This document shows positions 1 to 8,019 of a stretch of DNA of 64,000 bases, in pieces (the stretch's first letter is position 1; each line of letters begins with the position of its first letter). Location: the NCBI GenBank assembly GCA_903875425.1, contig CAIQWC010000012.1, positions 62,001 to 126,000 of the forward strand. Direction: 5' to 3'. Both the position numbers and the translations under genes were made by a program. Below the pieces are notes generated by a model, which saw nothing but the letters and a program-made list of their open reading frames with translations, was not told the origin of the DNA and did not search any database. This DNA comes from an uncultured Actinomycetes bacterium. Lineage in GTDB: Bacteria; Actinomycetota; Acidimicrobiia; Acidimicrobiales; RAAP-2.

Positions 1-395
1 GAGGCGGAATCTTTAAAGCTCCGTTCGTCAAACCTTTCGCGTGGTTGTCCTCGGGAAGGGTTCTCGCGTCGTCAATGAGTAATTACGGCCAAGAACAAGC
101 CACCGTGAAGGTGGACCATACCTCAACGCTCTACCTATCGGAGTCCGCGCTTCCGGGCTGGCGCGCAACCATAACGCCGCTTAGCGGAGGGCAAAGCAGG
201 GACGCCGTAATCGGAAGTAGTAAGGGGATTCAAACGATTTCGATACCAAACGGAACCTGGAAGGTCCGGCTCTGGTACCGCGCGCCCCATTTAACCGTGG
301 GCCTCGCTGCTTCTGGCCTCGGCTTCCTCGCTTTGGTATTGGCTTTTGGCTTTCTCGCATGGGATCGTCGCCGGCGAGCAAGCTCGCGGAACTAG
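1..395 (+). CDS. C-terminal part of a YfhO-like membrane protein (partial)
   Basis: The frame is open from the left edge (first full codon at 3) to TAG at 393-395, about 131 residues, so the gene starts outside the window. A beta-rich stretch contains ESALPGWRATI and later IPNGTWKVRLWYRAP. One hydrophobic helix (about bases 295-355) and an Arg-rich tail follow. A PGW motif, a 'P-G---V---Y--P' strand, then a last membrane helix is the usual end of large YfhO-type membrane proteins of the cell envelope. The family call is by pattern only and the substrate cannot be told. Its stop codon doubles as the first three bases of the dapB -10 element. Confidence 0.6.
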   Translation, partial: GGIFKAPFVKPFAWLSSGRVLASSMSNYGQEQATVKVDHTSTLYLSESALPGWRATITPLSGGQSRDAVIGSSKGIQTISIPNGTWKVRLWYRAPHLTVGLAASGLGFLALVLAFGFLAWDRRRRASSRN

Positions 396-398
396 GGT
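393..398 (+). promoter_or_regulatory. Leaderless -10 element of dapB (TAGGGT)
   Basis: TAGGGT lies exactly six bases before the dapB ATG at 405. Transcription starting about seven bases after a -10 would begin on the A of ATG. No Shine-Dalgarno sequence fits. The TAG is also the stop codon of the preceding gene. Confidence 0.55.
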
Positions 399-404
399 TT
401 GACC

Positions 405-1178
405 ATGCGTATAGCGGTGCTTGGTGCTAGCGGCAAAATGGGTAGGGCGGTAATCGAAGCCGTGGAAGCGGCCCCTGATTTAGAACTCGTGGCCGCTATC
501 GATCAAGATCCACGGTCGATTCCGGGGCCCGCAACGATGCAGCGCTTATCGACGATTGAGGAACTCGGTGAAGTGGACGTCGTCGTTGATTTCACTGTTG
601 CGAGCGCAGCGCGTGTTTCCCTTCCACAATTGCTTCGCCGAAACATAGCTGTTGTCTCTGGTACGACGGGTCTGAGCGAAGTTGATCTACTCGAGATTGA
701 AAAGGCGAGCAGCGAGGGAAACTGCGCTGCAGTGGTCGCCGCAAATTTTGCGATTGGCGCTGTTTTGCTCATGAAGTTCGCCGAGATGGCCGCTCCGTAT
801 TTTTCCGCCGTGGAAATCATCGAACTACACCACGACGAAAAAAAAGACGCCCCCTCGGGGACGGCCATGGTCACCGCGGAACGTATCGCTCGAGGCCGCA
901 GCGAGGCGGGTATGCCTGGCATTGTTGATCCGACGGAGCACGAGGTACTCGGGGGAGCTCGTGGGGCGGTGGGTCCCGGGGGAGTTCACCTGCATTCGGT
1001 ACGATTGCCCGGTTTCGTGGCTCACGAAGAAGTTATTTTAGGAGACCAGGGCCAAAGTTTGACCCTTCGTCATGATTCGATGGACAGAAGTTCTTTCATG
1101 GCCGGCGTACTCCTCGCTGTGCGCAACGTGGGCGGCATGCACGGCCTCACGCGTGGCATCGAATCACTCTTGACCTGA
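405..1178 (+). CDS. dapB: 4-hydroxy-tetrahydrodipicolinate reductase
   Basis: DapB reduces the DapA product to tetrahydrodipicolinate with NAD(P)H in lysine and meso-DAP synthesis. The N-terminal Rossmann motif GASGKMGR lies at residues 7-14. The catalytic and substrate signature ELHHDEKKDAPSGTA is complete. The length of 257 residues is normal for the family (about 245-270). ATG 405 was chosen over an in-frame TTG at 399 because MRIAVLGASGKMGR is the usual start and the -10 hexamer sits six bases upstream. dapA follows after 42 bases on the same strand. Confidence 0.96.
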   Translation: MRIAVLGASGKMGRAVIEAVEAAPDLELVAAIDQDPRSIPGPATMQRLSTIEELGEVDVVVDFTVASAARVSLPQLLRRNIAVVSGTTGLSEVDLLEIEKASSEGNCAAVVAANFAIGAVLLMKFAEMAAPYFSAVEIIELHHDEKKDAPSGTAMVTAERIARGRSEAGMPGIVDPTEHEVLGGARGAVGPGGVHLHSVRLPGFVAHEEVILGDQGQSLTLRHDSMDRSSFMAGVLLAVRNVGGMHGLTRGIESLLT

Positions 1179-1220
1179 TCCCAAAACAGCCATAGGGGTG
1201 GCGGTAGCATGTGAAGCACG

Positions 1221-2123
1221 ATGTCTGTTGCCTCACCCCGTTTCGGTCGCGTCTTGACGGCGATGGTGACTCCTTTCGATAGCGACGGTGGGCTCGATCT
1301 TGATGGGGCAGCGAGTTTGGCTCGCTGGCTGGTGTCGACTGGTTCAGACGGCTTAGTCGTAGCAGGAACCACGGGTGAAGCTCCGGTGCTTACCGATGAA
1401 GAACGAATGGATCTCATCGAAGTCGTGGCGGCGGCGGTAACGGTCCCGGTACTTGCTGGGACGACTACGAATGACACGGCTCATTCAGTTGGTTTAACGA
1501 AACGGGCTAGGGATTTAGGAGCCGCTGGCGTGCTGGCGGTGACACCGTATTACAACCGGCCGAGTCAACGAGGCCTGATAGGCCACTTTGGTGCCATCGC
1601 TCAAGCTACTGATTTGCCTGTTGTGCTCTATGACATCCCCATCCGTACTGGGCGCAAGATTGAGAGTTCGACGGTCTTGGCGTTGGCCGGTTCCCATAGC
1701 AACGTGGTAGGCCTCAAAGACGCTGCCGGCGACGTGGCAACGACGGCTGAATTTATTCGCCAGGCACCGCAGGCCTTTGAGGTCTACGCCGGAGATGATG
1801 GCCTGATTATTCCGCTGATGGCTGTTGGCGCGGTTGGTGTGATCTCGGTTGCGTCTCACTGGGTAGCTGCACCGATGAAGGCCTCGATGGAAGCAATGGT
1901 CGAGGGCCGACTCGCCGAGGCAGTACTGCTCAATCAAGGTTTGTTGGCTTCGTACAGATTTGAATCACAGACCGATTGGCCGAATCCAATTCCGACGAAA
2001 GCCATACTTCGGGCGCTTGGTCTACCTAGCGGTCAATGTCGCTTACCCATGGGTACCGCGGACGCTTCGCTTGATGAAGCGGCAAGGAACCTATGCCGTG
2101 AACTCGGCCTCTTGCATGGCTGA
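1221..2123 (+). CDS. dapA: 4-hydroxy-tetrahydrodipicolinate synthase
   Basis: DapA condenses pyruvate with aspartate semialdehyde, the first step specific to lysine/DAP. The protein has 300 residues and a TIM-barrel pattern. It has GTTGE near residue 47, YYNRPSQRG around residue 110 with the catalytic tyrosine region, and the Schiff-base lysine in GLKDAAGD near residue 164. The stop overlaps the start of rnj by eight bases, so the two are translationally coupled. A TAGCAT hexamer ends ten bases before the ATG, a possible -10 with a very short leader. I see no lysine riboswitch in the 42-base gap. Confidence 0.96.
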   Translation: MSVASPRFGRVLTAMVTPFDSDGGLDLDGAASLARWLVSTGSDGLVVAGTTGEAPVLTDEERMDLIEVVAAAVTVPVLAGTTTNDTAHSVGLTKRARDLGAAGVLAVTPYYNRPSQRGLIGHFGAIAQATDLPVVLYDIPIRTGRKIESSTVLALAGSHSNVVGLKDAAGDVATTAEFIRQAPQAFEVYAGDDGLIIPLMAVGAVGVISVASHWVAAPMKASMEAMVEGRLAEAVLLNQGLLASYRFESQTDWPNPIPTKAILRALGLPSGQCRLPMGTADASLDEAARNLCRELGLLHG

Positions 2124-3783
2124 GACCACGCCGGTTCGCGTCATATTTTTCGGTGGTCTCGGAGAGATCGGGCGAAATTGTGCGGCCATCGAAGTCGAAG
2201 GCCGATTAATAATCGTCGACGTAGGCATTATGTTTCCCGAAGCCGACATGCCGGGTGTGGATCTGGTGCTTCCCGATTTCACCTATCTGCGCGAGAACGC
2301 CGACCGGGTCGACGGTATCGTGCTGACCCACGGCCACGAAGATCACGTTGGTGGACTGAGTTACCTCCTCAGAGATCTAGCAGCTCCGATCTACGGCTCG
2401 GCACTCGCCATAGGCATCGCGAGTCACCGGGTTCGAGAAGCAGGCCTCTCTGACCAGGCACGATTCGTGGAGGTTGCCGACGGTGAGACGGTCACCATCG
2501 GGCCCTGCGAGGTCGAATTTATAGCGGTGACGCATTCGGTACCGAGCGCTCACGCGATTGCGTTCCACACGCCCCAGGGTGTCATTGTGCACTCAGGTGA
2601 TTTCAAAATTGACTTACAACCCGTCGACGGTCGGCGCACCAACTTGGCACGCTTTGGAGAGATAGCAAACACGACGGGTATCCGCCTTCTCCTCGCCGAT
2701 TCCACAAATGCTGAAGAGCTTGGCTTCACCGCGTCCGAGACTGACGTCGGCGCAGTGCTGCGGGTAATTTTTCTCGCCCGTACCGATAAACGAATTATTT
2801 GCGCTTGTTTTGCCAGCCACCTCCACCGAATTCAACAAATTGTCGATGCCGCCGTACTCTCAGGTCGCAAAGTCGCCACCTTGGGTCGTTCCATGCAAAA
2901 CAACGTGGAGCTCGCTCGACGCTTGGGTATCTTGACGGTTCCGGACGGTACCTTGATCGACATCACGACCATCGATAGTTATGATCCTTCGCAGATCTGC
3001 GTCGTCTCTACGGGTAGCCAGGGTGAACCTTTGGCCGCACTGTCGCTCATGGCATCTGGTCAGTCTCGTTTTATCGAGCTGAGCGATCGTGATGCTGTGG
3101 TGATCTCGGCTCATCCCATACCCGGTAATGAATGGGGTGTCGGAAGGGTTATCGACCAGTTGCACCGACACGGCTGCGAAGTTATTCACTCTGGTAATCA
3201 TGCCGTTCACGTTTCCGGCCACGCTCGTCGTGGCGAGCTATCGATCTTGCAAAGCGTGACCAAGCCTGAGTACTTCGTTCCTGTCCACGGCGAATACCGT
3301 CATCTTTTCCACCACCGCGAGTTAGCTCAATCCATGGGCGTGGCTAAGGAGAATTCCTTACTTGCTCTCGATGGTGACATCGTGGTGCTTGATGAGAAGG
3401 GAATTCGAATCGAAGGCCACGTGCCTGCTGGATACCTCTACGTCGATGGCGCAGATGGTGACGTAGACCATGGCATATTGCGTGATCGCCAAGTTCTGGC
3501 AACGGAAGGCCTCGTCATGGTGGTGGTCACGGTCGATTTGGAAGCCCGCGACCTCGTGGCCGAACCCGAGATTATTACGAGAGGTTGGAAGGCGGAGTCG
3601 GCCGAAAGGATGCTTGCCTCGGAAGGCGTCGATACAGTCGCTGCCGCCGTACGCAGTGCCTTGAAGGATCCTGCCACCGATATTGATGCTCTGACCAAGG
3701 TTGCTCGTCGTGCCTTGGGCCGTTTTGTCGGAACCAAGATGCGCCGAAAGGCCATGATCGTGCCCGTTATCGTCGGTGTTTAA
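2116..3783 (+). CDS. rnj: Ribonuclease J
   Basis: A metallo-beta-lactamase/beta-CASP nuclease with 5'-exo and endonuclease activity in mRNA decay and rRNA maturation. It has 555 residues, the family size. The zinc motif THGHEDH is at residues 71-77, and the beta-CASP region includes VVSTGSQGEP and the C-terminal SGHARRGE. The frame stays open back to 1960 inside dapA, but ATG 2116 gives the family N-terminus (VRVIFFGGLGEIGRN). The dapA-rnj neighbourhood is common in actinobacteria. The stop TAA is interlocked with the stop of the opposing gene in a TTAA palindrome. Confidence 0.95.
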   Translation: MAETTPVRVIFFGGLGEIGRNCAAIEVEGRLIIVDVGIMFPEADMPGVDLVLPDFTYLRENADRVDGIVLTHGHEDHVGGLSYLLRDLAAPIYGSALAIGIASHRVREAGLSDQARFVEVADGETVTIGPCEVEFIAVTHSVPSAHAIAFHTPQGVIVHSGDFKIDLQPVDGRRTNLARFGEIANTTGIRLLLADSTNAEELGFTASETDVGAVLRVIFLARTDKRIICACFASHLHRIQQIVDAAVLSGRKVATLGRSMQNNVELARRLGILTVPDGTLIDITTIDSYDPSQICVVSTGSQGEPLAALSLMASGQSRFIELSDRDAVVISAHPIPGNEWGVGRVIDQLHRHGCEVIHSGNHAVHVSGHARRGELSILQSVTKPEYFVPVHGEYRHLFHHRELAQSMGVAKENSLLALDGDIVVLDEKGIRIEGHVPAGYLYVDGADGDVDHGILRDRQVLATEGLVMVVVTVDLEARDLVAEPEIITRGWKAESAERMLASEGVDTVAAAVRSALKDPATDIDALTKVARRALGRFVGTKMRRKAMIVPVIVGV

Positions 3784-4547
3784 TCGTCTTTCTTGGGTTC
3801 TCCGTGAGGCTGATTCGCAACGCCAAAGCGCCAGTAGGACTTTGCGTGCACTTGGTCATCGCTCAAGCCGCGGTCTTTGACGGCGGCACGTAACGCGGCG
3901 ACAACCCGTAGCTCTCCACCTAGGTAGATGTGCCCATCGAGTTCAGGTAGCGCTAGGGCCGCGAAGGCCGCGAGGAGGCCGGCGGGGTCATTGGGGGATC
4001 GGCCATCACGATCGACCAAGACGAAGGTGACAGCAATGTCTTCCGCTAAAGCAGGAAGGACGACATCGGCCTGATCCTCTACCTCGATGATGAAGAGCGC
4101 CTGACCTGGTGGCTCTATCGCTTCCGCCATCGCGTAGGCCGCCGACAAGAAGGTCAAATCTCCGATGAAGAGATGCCAATCAGCCTGCATATCTAAGCTG
4201 ACCTGACCACGAGGGCCGATGACACGAATCGCGGAACCAGTTGGCAGCGTCGCGGCCCACGTGGATCCCGGGCCCCCAGACGTAGTCTCAATCCAGAGGC
4301 GAAGTCGTCGCGCTGTAGCGTCAACGCTTCGAATACTGTAGCGACGCCGCGCAGCCTTATCGGGATTGGTGGTTGCGATATCAACCATGATGTCATTGCC
4401 GGGTTTGCCGACGAGGTCTTCAACGAGACCGGAGAATTCAAGTTCTATTAGTCGCGGACTCAGCTGTTCCCTTCGAATCAGGACCAAGGGTACGAGATGA
4501 GCGCCGAGGCGTTCGAGCAGCGCTGCGGTCTTAGAATCGACGGTCAT
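3780..4547 (-). CDS. Siderophore-interacting protein (SIP)-type FAD/NAD(P)H oxidoreductase
   Basis: This family reduces ferric siderophores in the cytoplasm. The protein has 255 residues. The FAD-binding signature RRYSIRSVD (R-x-Y-S-x-R) is at residues 68-76, then GPRG and a C-terminal SIP domain ending YWRFGVANQPHGE. ATG 4547 is chosen over a start 21 codons upstream because GGGAG sits five bases before it. It is the only minus-strand gene in the first 15 kb. It diverges from ftsK across 83 bases. No siderophore transport or synthesis gene is nearby, so the iron role comes from the family only. Confidence 0.85.
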   Translation of the reverse strand: MTVDSKTAALLERLGAHLVPLVLIRREQLSPRLIELEFSGLVEDLVGKPGNDIMVDIATTNPDKAARRRYSIRSVDATARRLRLWIETTSGGPGSTWAATLPTGSAIRVIGPRGQVSLDMQADWHLFIGDLTFLSAAYAMAEAIEPPGQALFIIEVEDQADVVLPALAEDIAVTFVLVDRDGRSPNDPAGLLAAFAALALPELDGHIYLGGELRVVAALRAAVKDRGLSDDQVHAKSYWRFGVANQPHGEPKKDD

Positions 4548-4630
4548 TGCACTCCCTGAGCTGGCACGCAGCAAGGTTATCGCTGGCGTCCTCCGCTTTG
4601 AACCACCCAAGCGTTAGCGTTGGTGCCATC

Positions 4631-7054
4631 GTGGCTACTTCCCGCCCCAGGCACGCAGCAAAGAAGACGACGACATCTCGGTCGAAAGCGCCGGTCTCAG
4701 AGCCGGGTATTTTGTCGCGCCATGCCATCGATCTCACGGCTATCGGTCTTGGGACTCTAAGTATTCTTCTAATTCTTGCGATTTGGTTCCACACACTGGG
4801 CCCTGTCGGTAAAGGTCTCGATACAGCCTTGGCTGATCTGTTCGGACGGGAGCGCTACCTCCTACCCGTCCTGACCGGATTCGCCGCAAGCATGCTGTTT
4901 GTTAACCGGGAAAATGTTGAACTCCGTCGTATCTGGGTGGGGGGATTAGTCGCGCTGGGCGCGATCTCGGGTCTCTTCGGCCTGTCGGGAGGTCGGCCGT
5001 CGCTGCGAGCCTCGACCGAAGAACTACGTGCTGCGGGTGGCTACCTCGGCTCGTTAATCGGTCACACCTTGGCTGCTGGTGTGGGAAGCCTTGGGGCCAC
5101 CATCATCTTGTTGGTCATGCTCTTTGTCGCCATTGTGTTGAGTACGGGTTTACCACTGAAGGTATTGGGTCAAAAGATTCAAACCATAGTGCGCTCCATG
5201 AGTGCCGTGGGGGCTCGATGGTGGAGCGGGGGAGACCTGGCCGAGAAAGCCAAGGACGCTTGGGTGGAGCCTGTGCTCGAGGTACCGCGAAAGATCGATA
5301 TCCCTGAAGGCTTTGTCGTTGCGGATCCTGAAGATGAACTTCTTGAACACGATGAACCGCTCCACGTCGCTGAGGTTGGTGAGCTCTACGACCAAGATGG
5401 TGATCCCCATGGCGCACTGGTACCCGACGAGCAAGCAGCGGCCTTTGCCGGAGCTGCGCCAGAAGTCGAAGTCGAAGCCTCGCCGCAAGCCAGGGTAGAT
5501 ACGAAGAAGAAAGCATGGAAACTACCTCCGCTGTCTATCTTGCAACGCAGCCAAATCCTCAAGCATGATCAGCGTGCCGTCGAAGCCGCGGGCCAACAGC
5601 TCGTCACTGCACTTGGTTCCCATGGCGTGGAGACAACCCTGGTTGGCTTCACGGTCGGACCTACCGTGACGCGCTATGAACTTGAGTTAGGGCCGGCCGT
5701 CAAAGTAGCCAAGGTCACCGGTCTCTCTAAAGACATTGCTTACGCGATGGCGTCTCCAGATGTTCGCATTCTGGCACCCATCCCCGGACGCTCAGCCATT
5801 GGCGTAGAAGTCCCGAATCGCCAACGTCAACTCGTGTCTCTTGGTGACTTGCTTGGCTCGAAAGAAGCAAAGAGCGATGCGAATCCACTCTCGGTGGCTA
5901 TTGGTAGAGACATTGCCGGGCGTACCGTTATGGAGTCTCTCGCAGGATTCCCGCACTTGTTGATCTCGGGAGCAACCGGTGCGGGTAAGAGTTCCGCTAT
6001 CAATTCATTGATCACCTCGATCTTGATGCGTGCAACGCCCGACCAAGTTCGTTTGATTCTGATTGACCCAAAGCGAGTAGAGCTAGGTCAATACAACGGG
6101 CTCCCTCACTTGTTAACCCCCGTCGTTGTCGACCCGCGTCAAGCAGCTAACGCCTTGGGTTGGGCTGTCAAGGAGATGGAGCGGCGCTACGACCTGTTGG
6201 CATCACACGGTGTTAGGGACATTACGAGTTACGCGCAAGCACGAGCAGCGGGACAACTCAAACATCACGGTAGACCCGATGACGCGGCAGCCATAGAGGC
6301 CATAGCCGAAAAGGCCCGCCTAGCGTCTCGAGGCGAGGACTACTCGCATGTCGACGTTTCAGTCGAAGAAGAATTTGAGGATCTACCCTATGTCGTCATC
6401 ATCGTTGATGAGCTCAACGACCTCATGATGGTGGCAGCCCGCGACGTAGAAGAGTCAGTTGTTCGAATCGCCCAGATGGCGAGAGCGGTCGGTATCCATC
6501 TCGTGCTAGCGACGCAACGTCCGTCAGTGAATGTCATTACGGGCGTGATCAAAGCCAACATTCCCTCACGTATGGCCTTCTCGGTTTCATCACTAGCCGA
6601 TAGTCGGGTAATTCTTGATCAACAAGGAGCCGAGCGCCTTATCGGCAAGGGTGACATGCTCTTGCTGACCGCTTCGTCTAACGTGCCACGCCGCATTCAA
6701 GCACCTTGGGTTTCCGAAGAGGAGGTCAGGGTTGTGGCCGCCCACTGGCGAAGCCTTGGGGGTGAAACGGAATCAGTCGTGGCTCTGGTGGGCGGCGCTA
6801 ACGCTGAGCAGGGGAGTCTCTTTGGCGGTGGGGGGTCAGGCAGCGACGACGATGATGAGCTCTTGGCTCAAGCGCGCCGAATCGTCATCGAAACCCAGCT
6901 GGGATCGACATCAATGTTGCAGCGAAAACTACGTGTGGGCTTCGCTCGCGCCGGGCGCCTTATGGACCTGCTCGAGCAACAAGGAGTCGTGGGTCCCTCT
7001 ACGGGTTCAAAGGCCCGCGAGGTTCTGGTCTCTTCCGAAGAACTGCTGGACTGA
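4631..7054 (+). CDS. ftsK: DNA translocase FtsK/SpoIIIE
   Basis: A septal, ATP-driven DNA pump that clears chromosomes at division. The protein has about 807 residues. It has an N-terminal membrane region of about four helices (residues 30-200), an acidic linker, the RecA-like motor with Walker A GATGAGKS at 447-454 and Walker B VVIIVDELND near 590, and a C-terminal winged-helix gamma domain (last 65 residues) that reads KOPS-type sites. GTG 4631 begins VATSRPRHAAKK; the frame is open further upstream but would run into the SIP start region. A TAGCGT hexamer ends ten bases before the GTG. Confidence 0.93.
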   Translation: MATSRPRHAAKKTTTSRSKAPVSEPGILSRHAIDLTAIGLGTLSILLILAIWFHTLGPVGKGLDTALADLFGRERYLLPVLTGFAASMLFVNRENVELRRIWVGGLVALGAISGLFGLSGGRPSLRASTEELRAAGGYLGSLIGHTLAAGVGSLGATIILLVMLFVAIVLSTGLPLKVLGQKIQTIVRSMSAVGARWWSGGDLAEKAKDAWVEPVLEVPRKIDIPEGFVVADPEDELLEHDEPLHVAEVGELYDQDGDPHGALVPDEQAAAFAGAAPEVEVEASPQARVDTKKKAWKLPPLSILQRSQILKHDQRAVEAAGQQLVTALGSHGVETTLVGFTVGPTVTRYELELGPAVKVAKVTGLSKDIAYAMASPDVRILAPIPGRSAIGVEVPNRQRQLVSLGDLLGSKEAKSDANPLSVAIGRDIAGRTVMESLAGFPHLLISGATGAGKSSAINSLITSILMRATPDQVRLILIDPKRVELGQYNGLPHLLTPVVVDPRQAANALGWAVKEMERRYDLLASHGVRDITSYAQARAAGQLKHHGRPDDAAAIEAIAEKARLASRGEDYSHVDVSVEEEFEDLPYVVIIVDELNDLMMVAARDVEESVVRIAQMARAVGIHLVLATQRPSVNVITGVIKANIPSRMAFSVSSLADSRVILDQQGAERLIGKGDMLLLTASSNVPRRIQAPWVSEEEVRVVAAHWRSLGGETESVVALVGGANAEQGSLFGGGGSGSDDDDELLAQARRIVIETQLGSTSMLQRKLRVGFARAGRLMDLLEQQGVVGPSTGSKAREVLVSSEELLD

Positions 7055-7106
7055 ACCAAGACCATGCTTTGGTATTTCCTGGATTCCCGGCGCGCTGCCT
7101 CTGGCC

Positions 7107-7112
7107 TAGGGT
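7107..7112 (+). promoter_or_regulatory. Leaderless -10 element of thrB (TAGGGT)
   Basis: TAGGGT is separated by GAATAT from the thrB ATG at 7119, the leaderless spacing. Part of the hexamer (AGGG) could alternatively act as a Shine-Dalgarno sequence, so this case is less clear than miaB or ispH. Confidence 0.5.
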
Positions 7113-7118
7113 GAATAT

Positions 7119-7985
7119 ATGCTCGCTAGCGCTCCCGCAAGTTCCGCGAATCTAGGTCCAGGCTTCGACACCTTGGCCTTAGCCCTCGCTTGCTACGTCC
7201 AAGTTGAGATTGAGCCTTCGTCAAAATTGATCGTGCGCACCGAAGGGGAAGGCGCTGGTTTATCGGATAACGCCAGTCATCTGGCAGCCAAGGTTGCCGT
7301 CGATGTCGCGGGGCATGATCGCCTCGCTATTACGGTTCGCTCCAGCATCCCGGTGGCCCGAGGTATGGGCTCTTCAGCCGCGCTCGCCGCCGCCGCTGCT
7401 GCTGCAGCGGGATCCCCGGATCCCCTAGCAATTGCGGCAGCCGTTGACGGCCACCCGGAAAATGCCGCTGCTTCAGTGGTCGGAGGGCTCGTTGGTGCTT
7501 GCTTCATTGGCACTACTGTTCGAGTGGTTCGACTTGCCCTTGACGAGGAACTCGAGTTCGTACTCATTAATCCAGAGCGGACGTTGCCAACAGCGAGCGC
7601 GCGAAAAGCTCTACCCGAGAAGGTTGATCGAGCCGACGCGGTATTTAACCTCAGTCGAATGAGCCTCCTCCTCGCAGGCTTAGCGGATTACCGCTTTTTG
7701 AGCCATGAAGCAACGCAAGATCGTTTGCACCAGAGTTACCGCATACCCATGTTCCCCGAGTCGGTCGAACTTATGGAAGCACTCGATAGGGCAGGGGCGA
7801 GAGCATCGTGCTGGTCGGGAGCCGGACCTAGTTTGTTGGCGATTTGCGGTCCCGGAGAGGCTGATGCCGTGTCAAGGGGCGCCGAAGCAGCGCTGTTGGA
7901 ATACGGCGTCGAGGGTACCGTGAGCACTCTTGCGGCCGATCGGCGGGGCCTGGTGGTGGGCGAAGACGCTCGAGAACTGTTCTGA
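7119..7985 (+). CDS. thrB: Homoserine kinase
   Basis: A GHMP-family kinase that phosphorylates homoserine for threonine synthesis. It has 288 residues. The N-terminus ASAPASSANLGPGFDTLA is the ThrB signature, and the ATP loop PVARGMGSSAALAAAA is at about residues 78-93, with an Ala run longer than usual. The C-terminal SWSGAGPSLLAI completes the fold. It lies alone between ftsK and miaB; thrA, thrC and asd are not in the window. The gap to ftsK is 64 bases. Confidence 0.93.
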   Translation: MLASAPASSANLGPGFDTLALALACYVQVEIEPSSKLIVRTEGEGAGLSDNASHLAAKVAVDVAGHDRLAITVRSSIPVARGMGSSAALAAAAAAAAGSPDPLAIAAAVDGHPENAAASVVGGLVGACFIGTTVRVVRLALDEELEFVLINPERTLPTASARKALPEKVDRADAVFNLSRMSLLLAGLADYRFLSHEATQDRLHQSYRIPMFPESVELMEALDRAGARASCWSGAGPSLLAICGPGEADAVSRGAEAALLEYGVEGTVSTLAADRRGLVVGEDARELF

Positions 7986-8007
7986 TCCGTCACTGGTGCT
8001 AAGACCG

Positions 8008-8013
8008 TAGAAT
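8008..8013 (+). promoter_or_regulatory. Leaderless -10 element of miaB (TAGAAT)
   Basis: TAGAAT, a close match to TATAAT, is followed by CAAACG and then the GTG start at 8020. There is no purine-rich Shine-Dalgarno sequence in the gap, so this is one of the clearest leaderless candidates. Confidence 0.6.
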
Positions 8014-8019
8014 CAAACG

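Noticed and set aside
1179-1220. Lysine riboswitch before dapA
   Set aside because: The gap is only 42 bases, far too short for the roughly 170-base element.
1960-2115. Upstream extension of the RNase J frame inside dapA
   Set aside because: The extra residues (MNHRPIGRIQF...) match no RNase J N-terminus and only mirror dapA codons; ATG 2116 gives the normal start.
5115-5516. Antisense frames in the ftsK linker region
   Set aside because: Low-complexity Arg/Leu product over the acidic FtsK linker; no independent support.
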